In this document: one piece after another, positions 1-10,310 of the stretch
How the letters are laid out: every line of letters starts with the position of its first letter
How positions within the stretch are numbered: the stretch's first letter is position 1
Source: Delphinus delphis
Taxonomy: Eukaryota > Chordata > Mammalia > Artiodactyla > Delphinidae
Direction of reading: 5' to 3'
Assembly: GCF_949987515.2 (NCBI RefSeq)
Contig: NC_082702.1
Span: 48,143,600-48,207,599, forward strand
Length of the DNA: 64,000 nucleotides
The notes under the pieces: generated by a model
Told to the model about the DNA's origin: nothing
The model's database searches: none
The model's input: only the letters and a program-made list of their open reading frames with translations
Made by a program: the position numbers and the translations under genes

Positions 1-1439
1 GATGACACTTCAGGTGACACAGGTCATGCTGAAAGCAAAAGAGAAGCTCAGGTTACCCCGAGACGCCTCACTATAAATAGTTTGTACATTAATCAGGTTC
101 TCAAGGTTGTATCTCAGAGCAGTAGGCTTGGTTGGCAAATAAATACCGTTTAGAAAAAAACCTGCTCCTTTATCCACACAGTATTTGCTGTCTGCTTTGC
201 CATTTGACTTTTCCACCAACTGTTGTTGTTGTTGAATCCTTGTTGTAATTGCCTGTGATGGTAAAAATGTCCTGCTGGTCATTAGCACGGCTCCTTTGAT
301 TCATTGCACCATTTTCTGGCAAGCTTTATTTATCTTTATGGATTAAAGGCATTGAGATCCTTTTTTAAGGTGACCCCTTTTCCATAGGTGTGGCCAAACT
401 ACTTAGGTTTCTTTTGAGTTATTTGTTTTGTTTTGTTTTTCTTTGTTGTTGTTGTTTTGACAGCCACAAGAAGTTTCATGAAGCACTTCTTGTTTTAATT
501 GTTCTTCATTTACTTCATATCCTTTCCAGAAACAGTCCTCTCTCTGCGTAATAAACAGAAAGGCGCTTCATACGAATTTTACTTTCTTGTTACTCTATTT
601 TCTTGTAGAACTTTTGGTAGATTTCTTTGCAAAAGCAGAAGCCATTCCCTTGGTTGGAAGATACAGTTGAGGCTAACTTTTTAACAGGCAAGACCACCTG
701 CAAAATCTGAGTCAGTTAAGAATTTTTCTAACCGGAAACATCCCAAACATAATTGTCTTATCAGGATTTCAATGAAGTAAGAGGCATTTATCTACAATTC
801 CCCCACCCGTGCTGTTCTAACCCTTACATGTTGTTGGCATTTCAGGAGTCAGATAATAGGAAAGATAAATGTTTTTGTCCACTGGCTCTATGAACACAGT
901 TGTCAGTGCAGCTCTCTGATACTATGTACTGCTTATAAGCAACTTAATATAGCTGTTAACTTCATCTGGACTCAACTCTGGGAAGATGGATGCAAAGTCC
1001 CATAGTTCCCTTTCTCTCCAGATTCTAGTTCCGACCCATTGACTTTCCTGAAACAAGGGAGTTGACGGTCTAGCGCAGCCAGGTGGGGTGCCTGGGGGCT
1101 GCCAGTGAGACAGTGTTGTGAGACTCCCTGCTTCTGGTTGGAAGAGAGTCTGGGGACCAGCCTAGAAGAGTCTTAAGGGAGACCCTGAATTGTGTGGCTC
1201 CTGGAAAATGCTTGGCTTGCAGAGGCCCCTGGACCCCGTGGGGAAAGGGCAGCATTGAAAACTCAGTGCTTCTGTGTTCCCTCTTTGCCGAGGAGAGAAT
1301 GACCTGAAATGTGAGGATGTCCTGAATCCTGAAATTTGGACCATGTCCTCTCTGTCCCAAGGTTGGGTGGGCATTTGGATGGCAGCTTCACGGACAAGGA
1401 CAGCTGCTACGCTGTCTACCTTCTCTGGGCGTCAGCCAC

Positions 1440-1920
1440 CTAAGGAAGGCAGTGACAGAGAATCAACGAGCAGATGAGAAAAGCAACCCTATATACAACC
1501 CTTGATTCAACAGCAGTCAAGTGGGAGAGAAATCAAAACAACCAGAATGAAGCTATTCAAGGAGACAGACCCCATCCTGAATGAAACTAAGTAAGAGCGC
1601 TGTAAGGAAATTCTAGCCAAGCAGCAAAAAGACCTAGAGGAACTACAAGTATGATTTTTCCAGACTAAAAAAGAATGATCTTTGTGGATACTTGAAATCA
1701 TTCCCTGGAAGGGCAAGTGAGAAAAGCACGTGACCCACACAAAAACAAGTCCTCAAAGATAGAAATCAGCAGGGAGATTAAAAGCAGTTAAAGAATATGC
1801 AGAGGAGACCAAACGTGAATCTCGGCAGTCCAGAAGCGTAAAAAGGATGAAAGTGAAACAATAGCTGCTCGCACAGCATATGAAATTTTCCAAGCTAAAG
1901 AAAAACCTGTGTCTGCAGAT
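1440..1920 (+). pseudogene. Coding-like broken segment, possible old retrocopy (unidentified)
   Basis: Conceptual reading gives peptide-like stretches in shifting frames: KAVTENQRADEKSNPIYN near 1457, ERCKEILAKQQKDLEELQ near 1595, and DESETIAARTAYEIFQAKEK near 1845. The composition is Lys/Glu/Gln-rich, like a coiled coil. Stops and frame changes break it, so it is not a working gene. I could not name a parent protein. It may simply be chance in A-rich DNA. Confidence 0.22.
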
Positions 1921-2154
1921 TAAAATGGGCCACCGGGGTCTATGCGTAATAGATGAGAGGAGATAAACAGCAGGGACAATCTGATAAAAATTCCTAAATC
2001 ACAGGGAACCTTACAAAGTTTAAGAACGAAGTGATAGAGCCAGAAGATGCTGGAGTAAGATATCTACAGACGATTAAGAGAATAGGGCTGTGCAGAGTCA
2101 TCCTTAAAATAGACACACAAAGAATCACCTAATCCATCAAGATAAATTTCTGTT

Positions 2155-2330
2155 CCAGATACACTCCATCACATTTTCTAATTTATTTCTTCATAGCATT
2201 ATCAGTCTTCAGAATTTTCATCCATTCCTGTTTCATGTTTAGCGTCTGTCTCCCCTACTAGAATGTAAGATGCTCAAACAGCAGGGAATGCGTTGCCTGT
2301 ATATTTAGCTCTTAAAACAAATATTAATTG
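2155..2330 (+). repeat. L2-type LINE 3' tail
   Basis: It contains 'tctgtctcccctactagaat', 'gtaagatgctcaaacagcag', and an end resembling the L2 'agcaggga..tgtatatttagc' pattern. It is highly diverged, as expected for this ancient family. Confidence 0.5.
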
Positions 2331-2884
2331 ACAGACTAGTTTAAGTTTTAGATTTTAAAGCTTTTTTCTACAATATTTTATAATAGGTAAATATTTTCCG
2401 TTTAAAGGTGTAGGGTTTTTAAAAGTTGCCTCATATCAGATTTTTACCAGAGAAGCGAATTTTATCTATTTACTTTTTTCGTTGTTGTTCAAAATGTAAG
2501 ATTTTTTTTTAAGGTCTATAGAAATTTTTTTCAGGATTTAAACCTTGTAGAAGAAATATGAAAAGCACTGTTCTGATTATATTGCTATTAAAGTATATTC
2601 CTTTTTATTCCTTGTTAAAGTAAAAAAATAAACCAAAAAACTCCGAAGCAAGAATGTTGTCTTTTTCTAAAAATATGTATATTTGAATGTATCTGCATCC
2701 ATTCAAATGAGTGACTGCTGTGTGGGGGGACTAAGTTAGTTCTTTGGTTTATACACATCGATGAAGCGCCTCCTATGTAACCACGTGGTGCTGGGTGTTG
2801 AGGGCTCCCTGTGTGCTCACGGAGCAGCAGCGTGATAGCCTCCCAGGGCTCTTTGTGCTACGAGGCAGGACAGCCTCCTGGTAA

Positions 2885-3030
2885 GGACATAGGCTCCAGA
2901 GCCAGGATACCTGGGTCTGAATACCGTATCCCCCAGCACAACAGGAAAGTGATGTAATCTGTCTAATTTTCAGATTTTTTAGAGTGTGATATTCATGATG
3001 CTAAACATCTAATCAGTATTTTTATTAAAA
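2885..3030 (+). repeat. MIR SINE, diverged
   Basis: The core phrases 'ggacataggctccagagcca' and 'tacctgggtctgaatac' match the MIR core order. The 3' part is degraded. Confidence 0.55.
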
Positions 3031-3151
3031 AGGTATAAAACATGCATGAAAATGGGACAGAAGGAAGTGTTCTTCAAAAACCTTGATATAACAAGACAGG
3101 CTTAATCAGAACAGAGTTGCCCAGAGTCATTTCAAGAATAGATACCAAGCC

Positions 3152-3172
3152 AAAAAAAAAAAAAAAAAAAAA
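3152..3172 (+). repeat. Poly(A) run
   Basis: This is an uninterrupted A tract of about 20 nt. It could be the tail of a retroposed fragment, but I could not identify a body upstream. Confidence 0.6.
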
Positions 3173-3234
3173 TACACTGCAGAAGATATAAGTGGAGTGA
3201 AGGAAAGAATGTGTCAATTATAAACAAAAGAAGC

Positions 3235-3445
3235 TTATGATTTTGGAGTCCAACAGGCCTGGAGTCCAGTGCACAATGCCAACAGCTGAGTTGACCTCAG
3301 GCAAATCACTGAAATTCTGAACCTAAAGGGTCTTGTCTGTGTGACTAGACTAGGATACTCATGGCTTCTGTAAGGTTTAAACACAAGCATGCAAATCCCT
3401 TAGAATACTGCCTACCGTATAATAAGCATTCAGTAAATTCAATAT
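3235..3445 (+). repeat. MIR SINE, nearly full length
   Basis: MIR phrases appear in order: 'ttttggagtccaacaggcct', then 'gacctcaggcaaatcactga', 'gtctgtgtgac' and 'ataataagcattcagtaaat'. This is the usual order of the MIR core and 3' tail in the plus orientation. Confidence 0.7.
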
Positions 3446-4203
3446 TTATTATATTAGTTTTTGAAAAGACCGAAATGCAAGTGTTGGTGTCCCGGTAGGT
3501 GCAGCACAGGGGAAAGTGGTCTTGCCGCTTTATGGTCATGTAGGATGGGTGGATGCATCGTAGTCTGATAACATTTGAACGTTAAAAGTCTACAATTAAT
3601 TCCCCTTGTTTAGATTTCATGCTTGCCAAGCGTGAAATATCTTCTTCACTGTAAAATTATAAATTAATATCTTGACACTCAACCAATCTCTGTCCCACAA
3701 TAACTCCATATTAACTAAATGCTCATTAAAATGGAGGGGGGTTATCTATGTATAGGGGGCACACATACCTCAGTCTGAGTGGTAGGTGGACGGTGAAACA
3801 GGGAGAAAAGTCAGTGAGGTATGAAAGTTTTCACTGCTGTACGTAAAGAATTAAGAGTCTCTGAAAGCTTTTGAGATACAACCTCTAACATGATAACATC
3901 TTGCAGGAACGCTGATCAGTTCATTATCTGACCCATTCTTGTAGAGACTTTAATTATTTCCAGAGAGCTCTCAGTATATTTAATTAGCCATACTTAAAAA
4001 CTTGTCTTTATTAGCCTGGGATGTCTCACCAGTAGTTGTGGAAAGATTTAATGGATCTCTTGTAATAAAGACAAAAGCAAAAGGAATTTAACAGCTGAGT
4101 ATGTATTGCTGTTGCGTTGTCAAGACTTGGAATAGTCCATTGTGGCAATGCCCGTTTGCACCTTCACTGTCATCAATCCTGTGGTGTTTCTTTGGCTTCC
4201 CAG

Positions 4204-4422
4204 AACACAGTGACGTGGACCAGGAGACGGCGCTGGCAGGTGCACAGGGCTTCCTGGGCTGTCTCTCTGCTGTGCAGGTCAGCCACGTGGTGCCGCTGAA
4301 GGCCGCTCTGCACCGCAGCCGCCCAGCCCCCATCACCATCTCAGGACACGTGACGGAGTCCAGCTGTGTGGCCCAGGCTGGCACCGATGCCACATCAAGG
4401 GAGAGGACACACTCCTTTGCAG
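4204..4422 (+). CDS. CNTNAP4: CNTNAP4 exon: end of last laminin-G domain and start of the stalk
   Basis: This exon encodes 72 full codons plus two split codons. The translation runs HSDVDQETALAGAQGFLGCL and then on to a conserved HVTESSC and RERTHSFA. I recognise this as the C-terminal extracellular part of Caspr4, a neurexin-superfamily single-pass neuronal membrane protein known to act at GABAergic and dopaminergic presynapses. The two cysteines (codons 19 and 54 of the exon) are where the closing disulfide of the fourth LamG domain is expected. The exon starts after 'ttcccag' with two bases of a split codon. It ends GCA-G before 'gtggcc', leaving one base that is completed by the next exon to give Asp. 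It is 219 bp long with no stop or frameshift. The paralogues CNTNAP3 and CNTNAP5 are less likely because the downstream tail matches Caspr4. Confidence 0.93.
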
Positions 4423-4753
4423 GTGGCCTATGGCGCTTCTTTTACCCAGTCCCAAACACAGCTTGTCCACTGGATATTAAAATCTTTTAATGCTGGGACT
4501 CTGTGTTCTCAAGATGGTTTCTTGAAATTGGTTTTGTTTAATTTTCAGTCCTTGCCCATTTCTCTCCTAGATTCTCAATTCGTTATTCCTGTGGATCATT
4601 GCATGTGGGCATTGCTTAAGGTTAAAATTGCAGACATCCCACACTGACCTCTCTAATTCTGTTCTGGTTTTAAAAGTTTATGAATTTTTAAACATTTCTT
4701 CTTTTTACTCACCGATATCCCCCTCTTCCCCCTTTTCTGTCCTTTAACTGCAG
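4423..4753 (+). other. CNTNAP4: CNTNAP4 intron, 331 bp
   Basis: This short intron has a GT start ('gtggcc') and an AG end. It has a strong pyrimidine tract ('ccccctcttccccctttt') about 20-40 bp before the acceptor 'ctgcag' at 4753. It is phase 1, matching the flanking exons. I see no other feature in it. Confidence 0.88.
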
Positions 4754-4825
4754 ATCATTCTGGAACAAGAGATGACAGAGAACCCGTCACTAACACAATC
4801 AAGAGTGACTCTGCAGTAATTGGAG
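4754..4825 (+). CDS. CNTNAP4: CNTNAP4 exon: extracellular juxtamembrane stalk
   Basis: This is a 72-bp exon: two bases finishing an Asp codon, 23 full codons (HSGTRDDREPVTNTIKSDSA then VIG), and one base of a Gly codon. It is the charged linker between the last LamG domain and the membrane helix of Caspr4. The acceptor is 'ctgcag' and the donor is G|gtagta at 4826. The open frame is too short to show up as a stand-alone ORF. It was found because the reading phase and the family sequence join both neighbouring exons exactly. Confidence 0.9.
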
Positions 4826-5382
4826 GTAGTAGAAAGCATGAGCGAGCTCTTCCTATCATTGCTAATGATGAGGTAGTTAGCACTAGAGAAGCTGTCTGTG
4901 GAGAATCTACACATGGCCCAAGAGTTAGGCAGTGAATCCTGAGGTCAGTGGGGTGCTTTATTATTTGTACTGGATTGTCTTATAGAGTCATCCTGAATTC
5001 CCAGCTTCCTTGGAGAGTTTCAGTGTAAATAATTGATAATTCACTGAAACATCACACTCAAAGAATGGTTGTTACACTGTGATACTAATGAATATCATTT
5101 AGCTTGATAATGGCCATCTCCATTCCCTAGGGTGTTCTGACTGGATTTGAGGAAGTGTCATTTTTTGCCTTCTTGGACACATCACTGCTTCTGCAAGGGT
5201 TTATGTAAGAAGTAGGAAAAACCTGAGATTAACATTAGAAGCATATATTTAATGTTGCCTTAATGCTTAATCAAGGTGTATATTTCCATGGTTTAGATGC
5301 TCCTCTCAGTGAATATTACATTTTTATTTGCATTTTATCAAATACAAAACTAATGGAAGAAGGGTGGTTCATACTTACTTTA

Positions 5383-5736
5383 TTATTATTTTTTAATATA
5401 TTTATTTATATTTGGCTGTGTTGGGTCTTCGTTGCTGCGCGCGGGCTTTCTCTAGTTGCGGCGAGCGGGGGCTACTCTTTGTTGCGGTGCATGGACTTCT
5501 CATTGCGGTGGCTTCTCTTGTTGCAGAGCACGGGCTCTAGGCACACAAGCTTCAGTAGTTGTGGCACGAGGTCTCAGTAGATGTGGCTCACGGGCTCTAG
5601 AGCACAGGCTCAGCAGTTGTGGCGCACAGGCTTAGTTGCTCCACGGCATGTGGGATCTTCCCGGACCAGGGATCAAACCCATGTCCCCTGCATTAGCAGG
5701 AGGATTTTTAACCACTGCACCACCAGGGAAGTCCCA
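5383..5736 (-). mobile_element. CHR-type cetartiodactyl SINE
   Basis: On the minus strand it begins 'gggacttccctggtggtgca', the tRNA-derived head, with an RNA polymerase III box B-like segment. The body contains repeated 'cagtagttgtggc'-type units, and it ends in an ATTTATTT-rich tail on the plus strand. Flanking 12-bp copies of 'atacttacttta' / 'atacttatttta' (5371 and 5737, one mismatch) look like the target-site duplication. It lies inside the last CNTNAP4 intron. Confidence 0.88.
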
Positions 5737-8106
5737 ATACTTATTTTAAATTGCAAAATTAACACAAAAAGTTTTAAATTTATCTTCCTGGCAGTAAAAC
5801 AGCATATTCTCTGAGACATAATTTACTCAAAACCAACCCCCTACATAAACCTTTTCCTTCCTGATTAATGGTCTTAAGAATGTTATTAATCAGATTATTG
5901 AAATGTTAAGTGGCTCACCTTTCCTCCATACTCTGCATATGATATGGACATAAAAAGTAAACAGTTATTTTATTATCAATATATTGCCAGGTAACGTGAT
6001 TAGTCGTATACTTGAGCAACTTCCGTGGGCTTTATACCTGATTCATTTGGTTCTATTTTTTACACCCTTACTCATGTAGACACTGACTTCCTTTAAGAAC
6101 TTAGAATTTTATTTAGACAGAGAATAGTACTGGTCAACTCTTTGTGAGAATATTAACATCCCCATTGCTTTTTCAGTTGCTTTACTTTTTATCAAATTAA
6201 TGAGGTATAAATTAAAGATGCATAAAATAGGTTCCTCATTTAGTCATATAACAAGCGAAAAACAAAAACTAAAACCCTGTTAGAAGAGTAGTTAATAACT
6301 GCATGTCTACAATAAATATATCAATATAGTATTAATACAATCTATGGTAAAAACTCATTTGAAGTTATAGCATTTAAAATGTGCTCAGCATTGCAACTTG
6401 TTGGGATTCCTAGTCAAACAAATTGTCTCAGTCTCATAACGGTGCTTTTTCTGTGCATTTAACTAGTATAGATATATAGTCAGGATATAGGGAGATAAGT
6501 ATACAGATTTAGATATAAATAGTTATTGTATAGTCAAGCTAATGTTACAGCAAGTATTTAATCTTTAGAATATTGTTTGTAAGTCATTGTATGTTGGGAT
6601 GGAACACACAATGGAAACAACTAATAGGTGACCTGTGAAATTCTCACTTGACTCGAGTGCACAGAGCAGAGCAAGAATTATGGAAGATTTGCTGCTCGGG
6701 GTCTCGCCAGGGTCCACAGATCCAGGAGTGTCTGCTTTTGATCATTGCAGACTGAGCTTCGGGAGCAGAGCAGCTGGTCGTGGCCATCTAAGCCCGGAAG
6801 GCCTCTCCTGGGGTCACGCGCAGTTTCTCAGCTAAATCACAGAATACTGCTCTGTAGCATGTTGCTCCGTCTGCTAGCGTTGTGGTAGAGTTCTTCACTT
6901 GTTGTTGCGTTACTCATAAATTGCACCCACTGTGTAACAATAATTAATCCATCTAAGTAGTTTCCAACTGGCTAATTCCCCCGTGTTTTACATTTTAGGT
7001 AATCTTTTTCTTCAGTTACAAACAGTAAATAAATAAACAGTGTGAGATGGGAAAATTGATTTAATAAGATATTTAGGGTTTCTGGTCAGAATACACAGAC
7101 ATGAATGCTCAGATTTAGACAGAAAGCTACATAATTTCCTCATAAAAACACATTCACCAGTTGGCAGTGTCACAGAGTGCTGTAGATAGATGGCCATATG
7201 TCATTTAGAGTATCCTCTTTCTTTTCTTTTTTTTTTTTTTTTTTGTATAACAGGTTAGATCAAGGTTTTCCGTGGACATGAGAAACCCTGACATAACACT
7301 GTCTCCAGTTAAAAGGGAAATCACGTGCATGGAGCAAACCATTTCCAGAGTCCAGCCGTGATTTTGACTGTCTGGGCGTCCTGCCTGGGCCTGCAGTAGC
7401 CTGCCCTCTGTATCTACTTCATCAGCTTTCCACACTGAAATTGTTCAGAATCTCTTTCTTTAAACTAGAGGCCTATAACCAGACAATAGAAGTATTTATA
7501 GCAACTCAACTGATTACTTTTCTAAGATGAAAGGCAAAATGTATAACATCAAATGGATCCTCTGATTTAAATTATTCTTTATTAATATGACCAACTATGA
7601 AAAATCGTATCCATTAGTAAATTCTTCAGATTTCAAGTATGGTACAGAATTTAGTTACCAGGTTTATGTTGGATCTGTCAACAAGGAATTTCTGTCCCTT
7701 TCAGGTGAGGCTGACCTCGCCAAAAATCGGCTTAGCCCCTGGCAATATTATGATTGGCTGTAGTGAATCTGCCCATCAGATCATGTGCTGTGAAATCCAC
7801 TGTGACTGATGAGGACTTTCAAAGTTGTGGCTTCAGTTGGATTTGTTAGAGTTGTTTATACCTAATTTAAACTAGGAGGAAGAGTCCTTGTTTTATGATA
7901 TGAGACTCCATCCACATCACATGTTTTCATTGTACCTATTTTCGTCTGAAAACACTATATTAGTACCTCCACTGATTTCATCAGAAGAGTCTAAGTACAA
8001 GGGAACTCTCAAACTCATGGTGACAGACAACAGTTTTCCAAATTCTATTTTTCATTTGAAAACTTGGCTTTATCATTGGCATCCTACATTGTCAGTTGTT
8101 TTTCTT

Positions 8107-8426
8107 TTCTTTCTTTTCTTTTTAATAAATTTTAAAATTTTTATTTATTTATTTTTGGCTGCCTCGGGTCTTCGTTGCTGTGCGTGGGCTCGCGAGCGGG
8201 GGCCAGTCCCCACTGCAGTGCGGGGACCCCCTCATTGTGGTGCCCCCCCCATGAAGCATGGGCTCCAGGCACGTGGGCCTCAACAGCTGTGGCACACAGG
8301 CTCAGTAGTTGTGGCGCATGGGCTTAGTTGTTCTGCGGCAGGTGGGATCTTCCCGGACCAGGACTTGAGCCCGTGTCCCCTGAATTGGCGGGCAGATTCT
8401 TAGCCACTGCGCCCCCAGGGAAGCCC
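8107..8426 (-). mobile_element. CHR-type SINE
   Basis: This is the same family as the copy at 5383, with head 'gggcttccctgggggcgcag' on the minus strand. A 10-bp target-site duplication 'tgtttttctt' flanks it at 8097 and 8427. It is intronic in CNTNAP4, in antisense orientation. Confidence 0.87.
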
Positions 8427-8924
8427 TGTTTTTCTTGAAGTGACAGATTTACTTCATTTTAAAGAAAATGTCTGCCAGATATCCCAGTTAAAACAACCAT
8501 AGTTTATCTGTCAGTCATCCTTTCAAGTAAAAACAGTGTTCTTTAAAGGAAAAAGCAGCTAGTTCAGTTCACAACTCAACTCAGATGTTCACGCTGGCAT
8601 TCTTCCTGGAGACAACCATCATACTTCACGCTACAGTAGAAGTACTTTACAAATACTTCCCATGTCATCACGCAAAATGTTAGAAGGACTTATGGCCAAA
8701 GGTCATGATTTGGTAAAATGTGTAATTTTTAGTGCTTCATCAAGGATATTCTTAAATGAATCTGGTAGTGCAATGCCTGCTTTCTACTTTATGAATTCAG
8801 TGACCACTTTTAAGGTTTGGTGGCCTTGCCTTAATTCATGCCAAGGTACCAAGAAGTTGACCTAACCTTGTTTTGTCCTATCAGTGGATATTACAACACA
8901 GTGAAAAAGGCATCTTAGAGTTAT

Positions 8925-9012
8925 TATGAATAGTTTTGACCCTGTGGACCCCTCACAGTGTCCCGGGAACCACCAGGGATTCATAGATCACACTTTGAAG
9001 AAGACTGACTTA
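8925..9012. repeat. Old hAT-type (MER5/MER20-like) DNA transposon remnant
   Basis: 'ccctgtggacccctcacagt' followed by 'gatcacactttgaagaagac' resembles the ends of non-autonomous Charlie-group elements ('...cacactttgagaaccactg'). The exact family is not resolved. Confidence 0.4.
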
Positions 9013-9060
9013 ACGTAATGCCAGGATTGGTAACCATTTGGCATCGCTAACAGTTGTGGT

Positions 9061-9112
9061 ATTTTTTATTTACCACCAATTTTTTATTTACCACCAATTT
9101 TTTATTTACAAT
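9061..9112. repeat. Tandem repeat, 18-bp unit, about 3 copies
   Basis: The unit is close to 'ttttttatttaccaccaa'. Two copies are exact and the third is partial ('...tttacaatca'). Confidence 0.9.
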
Positions 9113-9295
9113 CAGGTGTTTCAAAAAATCAATATTCCTCATATAGATATAATTACTCTATGTATTCGTATCGATATATTTCATTAGTCAAGATTATTCG
9201 TATACATAACTTGTTCCTGCTATTTATTTAACAATATAACAAATTATTGATAATCAAGTTCATTAAAGTGTTTACATTTAAGGGGATAAATTAGG

Positions 9296-9520
9296 AGATT
9301 GGGATCAACCTATACACACTACTGTATATAAAATAGAGAAACAACAAGGACATACTGTTTACCCAGGGACCTAGACTCAATATTTTGGAATAACCTATAA
9401 GGGAAAAGAATCTGAAAAAAATAGATATATATGTATATGTATATATGTATAACTGAGTCATCGTGCTGTGCACCTTAAGCTAACACAACATTGTAAATCA
9501 ACTGTACTTCAATTAAAAAA
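9296..9520 (+). mobile_element. L1 3' end
   Basis: It carries the artiodactyl L1 3'UTR landmarks in order: 'gatcaacctatacacactac', 'aacaacaaggacatactgtt', 'gtgcaccttaagctaacaca', 'aacattgtaaatcaactgta' and 'cttcaattaaaaa'. It is 5' truncated. Confidence 0.85.
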
Positions 9521-9528
9521 TGTTTACA

Positions 9529-9670
9529 GAGACTTCCCTGGAGGTCCAGTGGTTAAGACTCCATGCTTCCCCTGCAGGGGGCGTGGGTTATCCCTGGTCC
9601 GGGAACTAAGATCCCACATGCCGCATGGTGAAGCCAAAAATAATAACGATAATAAAATAAAATAAATAAT
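9529..9670 (+). mobile_element. Short CHR/Bov-tA-like SINE nested in an L1 tail
   Basis: The head 'gacttccctggaggtccagt' and the middle 'gggaactaagatcccacatg' mark a short tRNA-derived SINE with an (ATAA)n tail. Perfect 15-bp duplications 'taaaaaatgtttaca' at 9514-9528 and 9671-9685 flank it. Insertion was therefore into the A-rich tail of the L1 just upstream. Confidence 0.9.
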
Positions 9671-10116
9671 AAAAAATGTTTACATATTTAAGTATTAAAA
9701 ACACATTTGATTATTTTATGATGTTACTATTACTCTATAATTTCAAAATAATTAAAACTTGTCTGGGTATTAATGTGAAGTGACCCCATGGTCTTAGAGT
9801 CATGTAGGTAATACCTTGTGTTATTAACATATTGTACATATAAATGCACTGAATGAATCCAATATAATATGCGTTCAGAGTAAATGAAGGGGAACCTACA
9901 AGACTGATAGAACTCAGAAGTAAACAACATATTTTATACCACTTGATCCAGAAATACCTAAGGTTTTGATATTGATTTGAAATTTCCAATTTATATATAT
10001 TAGATGCTTGATTTCAGTAGAAAATAATTTTCTGATGACTTCTTGAACAGTGAAGTCTACAGTTTCTGCATGGACAACAATTCTGATTTTGTGTTTCTTT
10101 TCTCTTCTCTCACCAG

Positions 10117-10310
10117 GTTTGATAGCTGTTGTGATCTTTATCTTGCTGTGCATCGCTGCCATAGCTGTCCGCATTCATCAGCAGAAAAGGTTATACAGGA
10201 GAAATGAGGCAAAAAGGTCGGAGAATGTAGACAGTGCTGAGGCTGTTCTGAAAAGTGAGCTTCATACACAAAATGCAGTCCGTGAAAATCAGAAAGAGTA
10301 CTTCTTCTGA
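10117..10310 (+). CDS. CNTNAP4: CNTNAP4 terminal coding exon: transmembrane helix and cytoplasmic tail
   Basis: Two bases complete a Gly codon, followed by 63 codons and TGA at 10308-10310. The first ~17 residues (LIAVVIFILLCIAAIAV) form the single membrane-spanning helix. A basic juxtamembrane stretch (RIHQQKRLYRRNEAK) follows, in the place where this family binds band-4.1 proteins. The tail ends KEYFF, a hydrophobic C-terminus of the type that binds PDZ domains in Caspr proteins. The tail (SENVDSAEAVLKSEL and NENQ-like RENQKEYFF) is what I recall of Caspr4, and differs from the shorter Caspr3 and the EYFI-type ends of other members. An apparent upstream start at 10050 lies in the intron and is not used. 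Confidence 0.95.

Larger units (their letters stand above)
1..4203 (+). other. CNTNAP4: CNTNAP4 intron (3' part), upstream of the first exon in the window
   Basis: No recognisable exon was found in this stretch. It ends in a good acceptor: a pyrimidine-rich run followed by 'cttcccag' just before 4204. Its contents are old repeats (an L2 tail near 2155-2330, MIR copies near 2885 and 3240), a poly(A) run at 3152-3172, and a coding-like but broken patch at about 1440-1920. The intron's 5' end lies outside the window. Confidence 0.75.
4826..10116 (+). other. CNTNAP4: Last CNTNAP4 intron, about 5.3 kb
   Basis: The intron is bounded by gtagta at 4826 and 'ctctcaccag' at 10116, with a long T/C tract before the acceptor. 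It is phase 1. It holds two minus-strand CHR SINEs (5383-5736 and 8107-8426), an L1 3' end carrying a nested short SINE (9296-9670), an 18-bp tandem repeat (9061-9112) and a DNA-transposon-like patch near 8925. The rest looks unique and AT-rich. Confidence 0.88.

Noticed and set aside
10050..10116. Upstream start codon extending the last CNTNAP4 frame
   Set aside because: It lies in the intron before a strong acceptor; the family sequence begins exactly at 10117.
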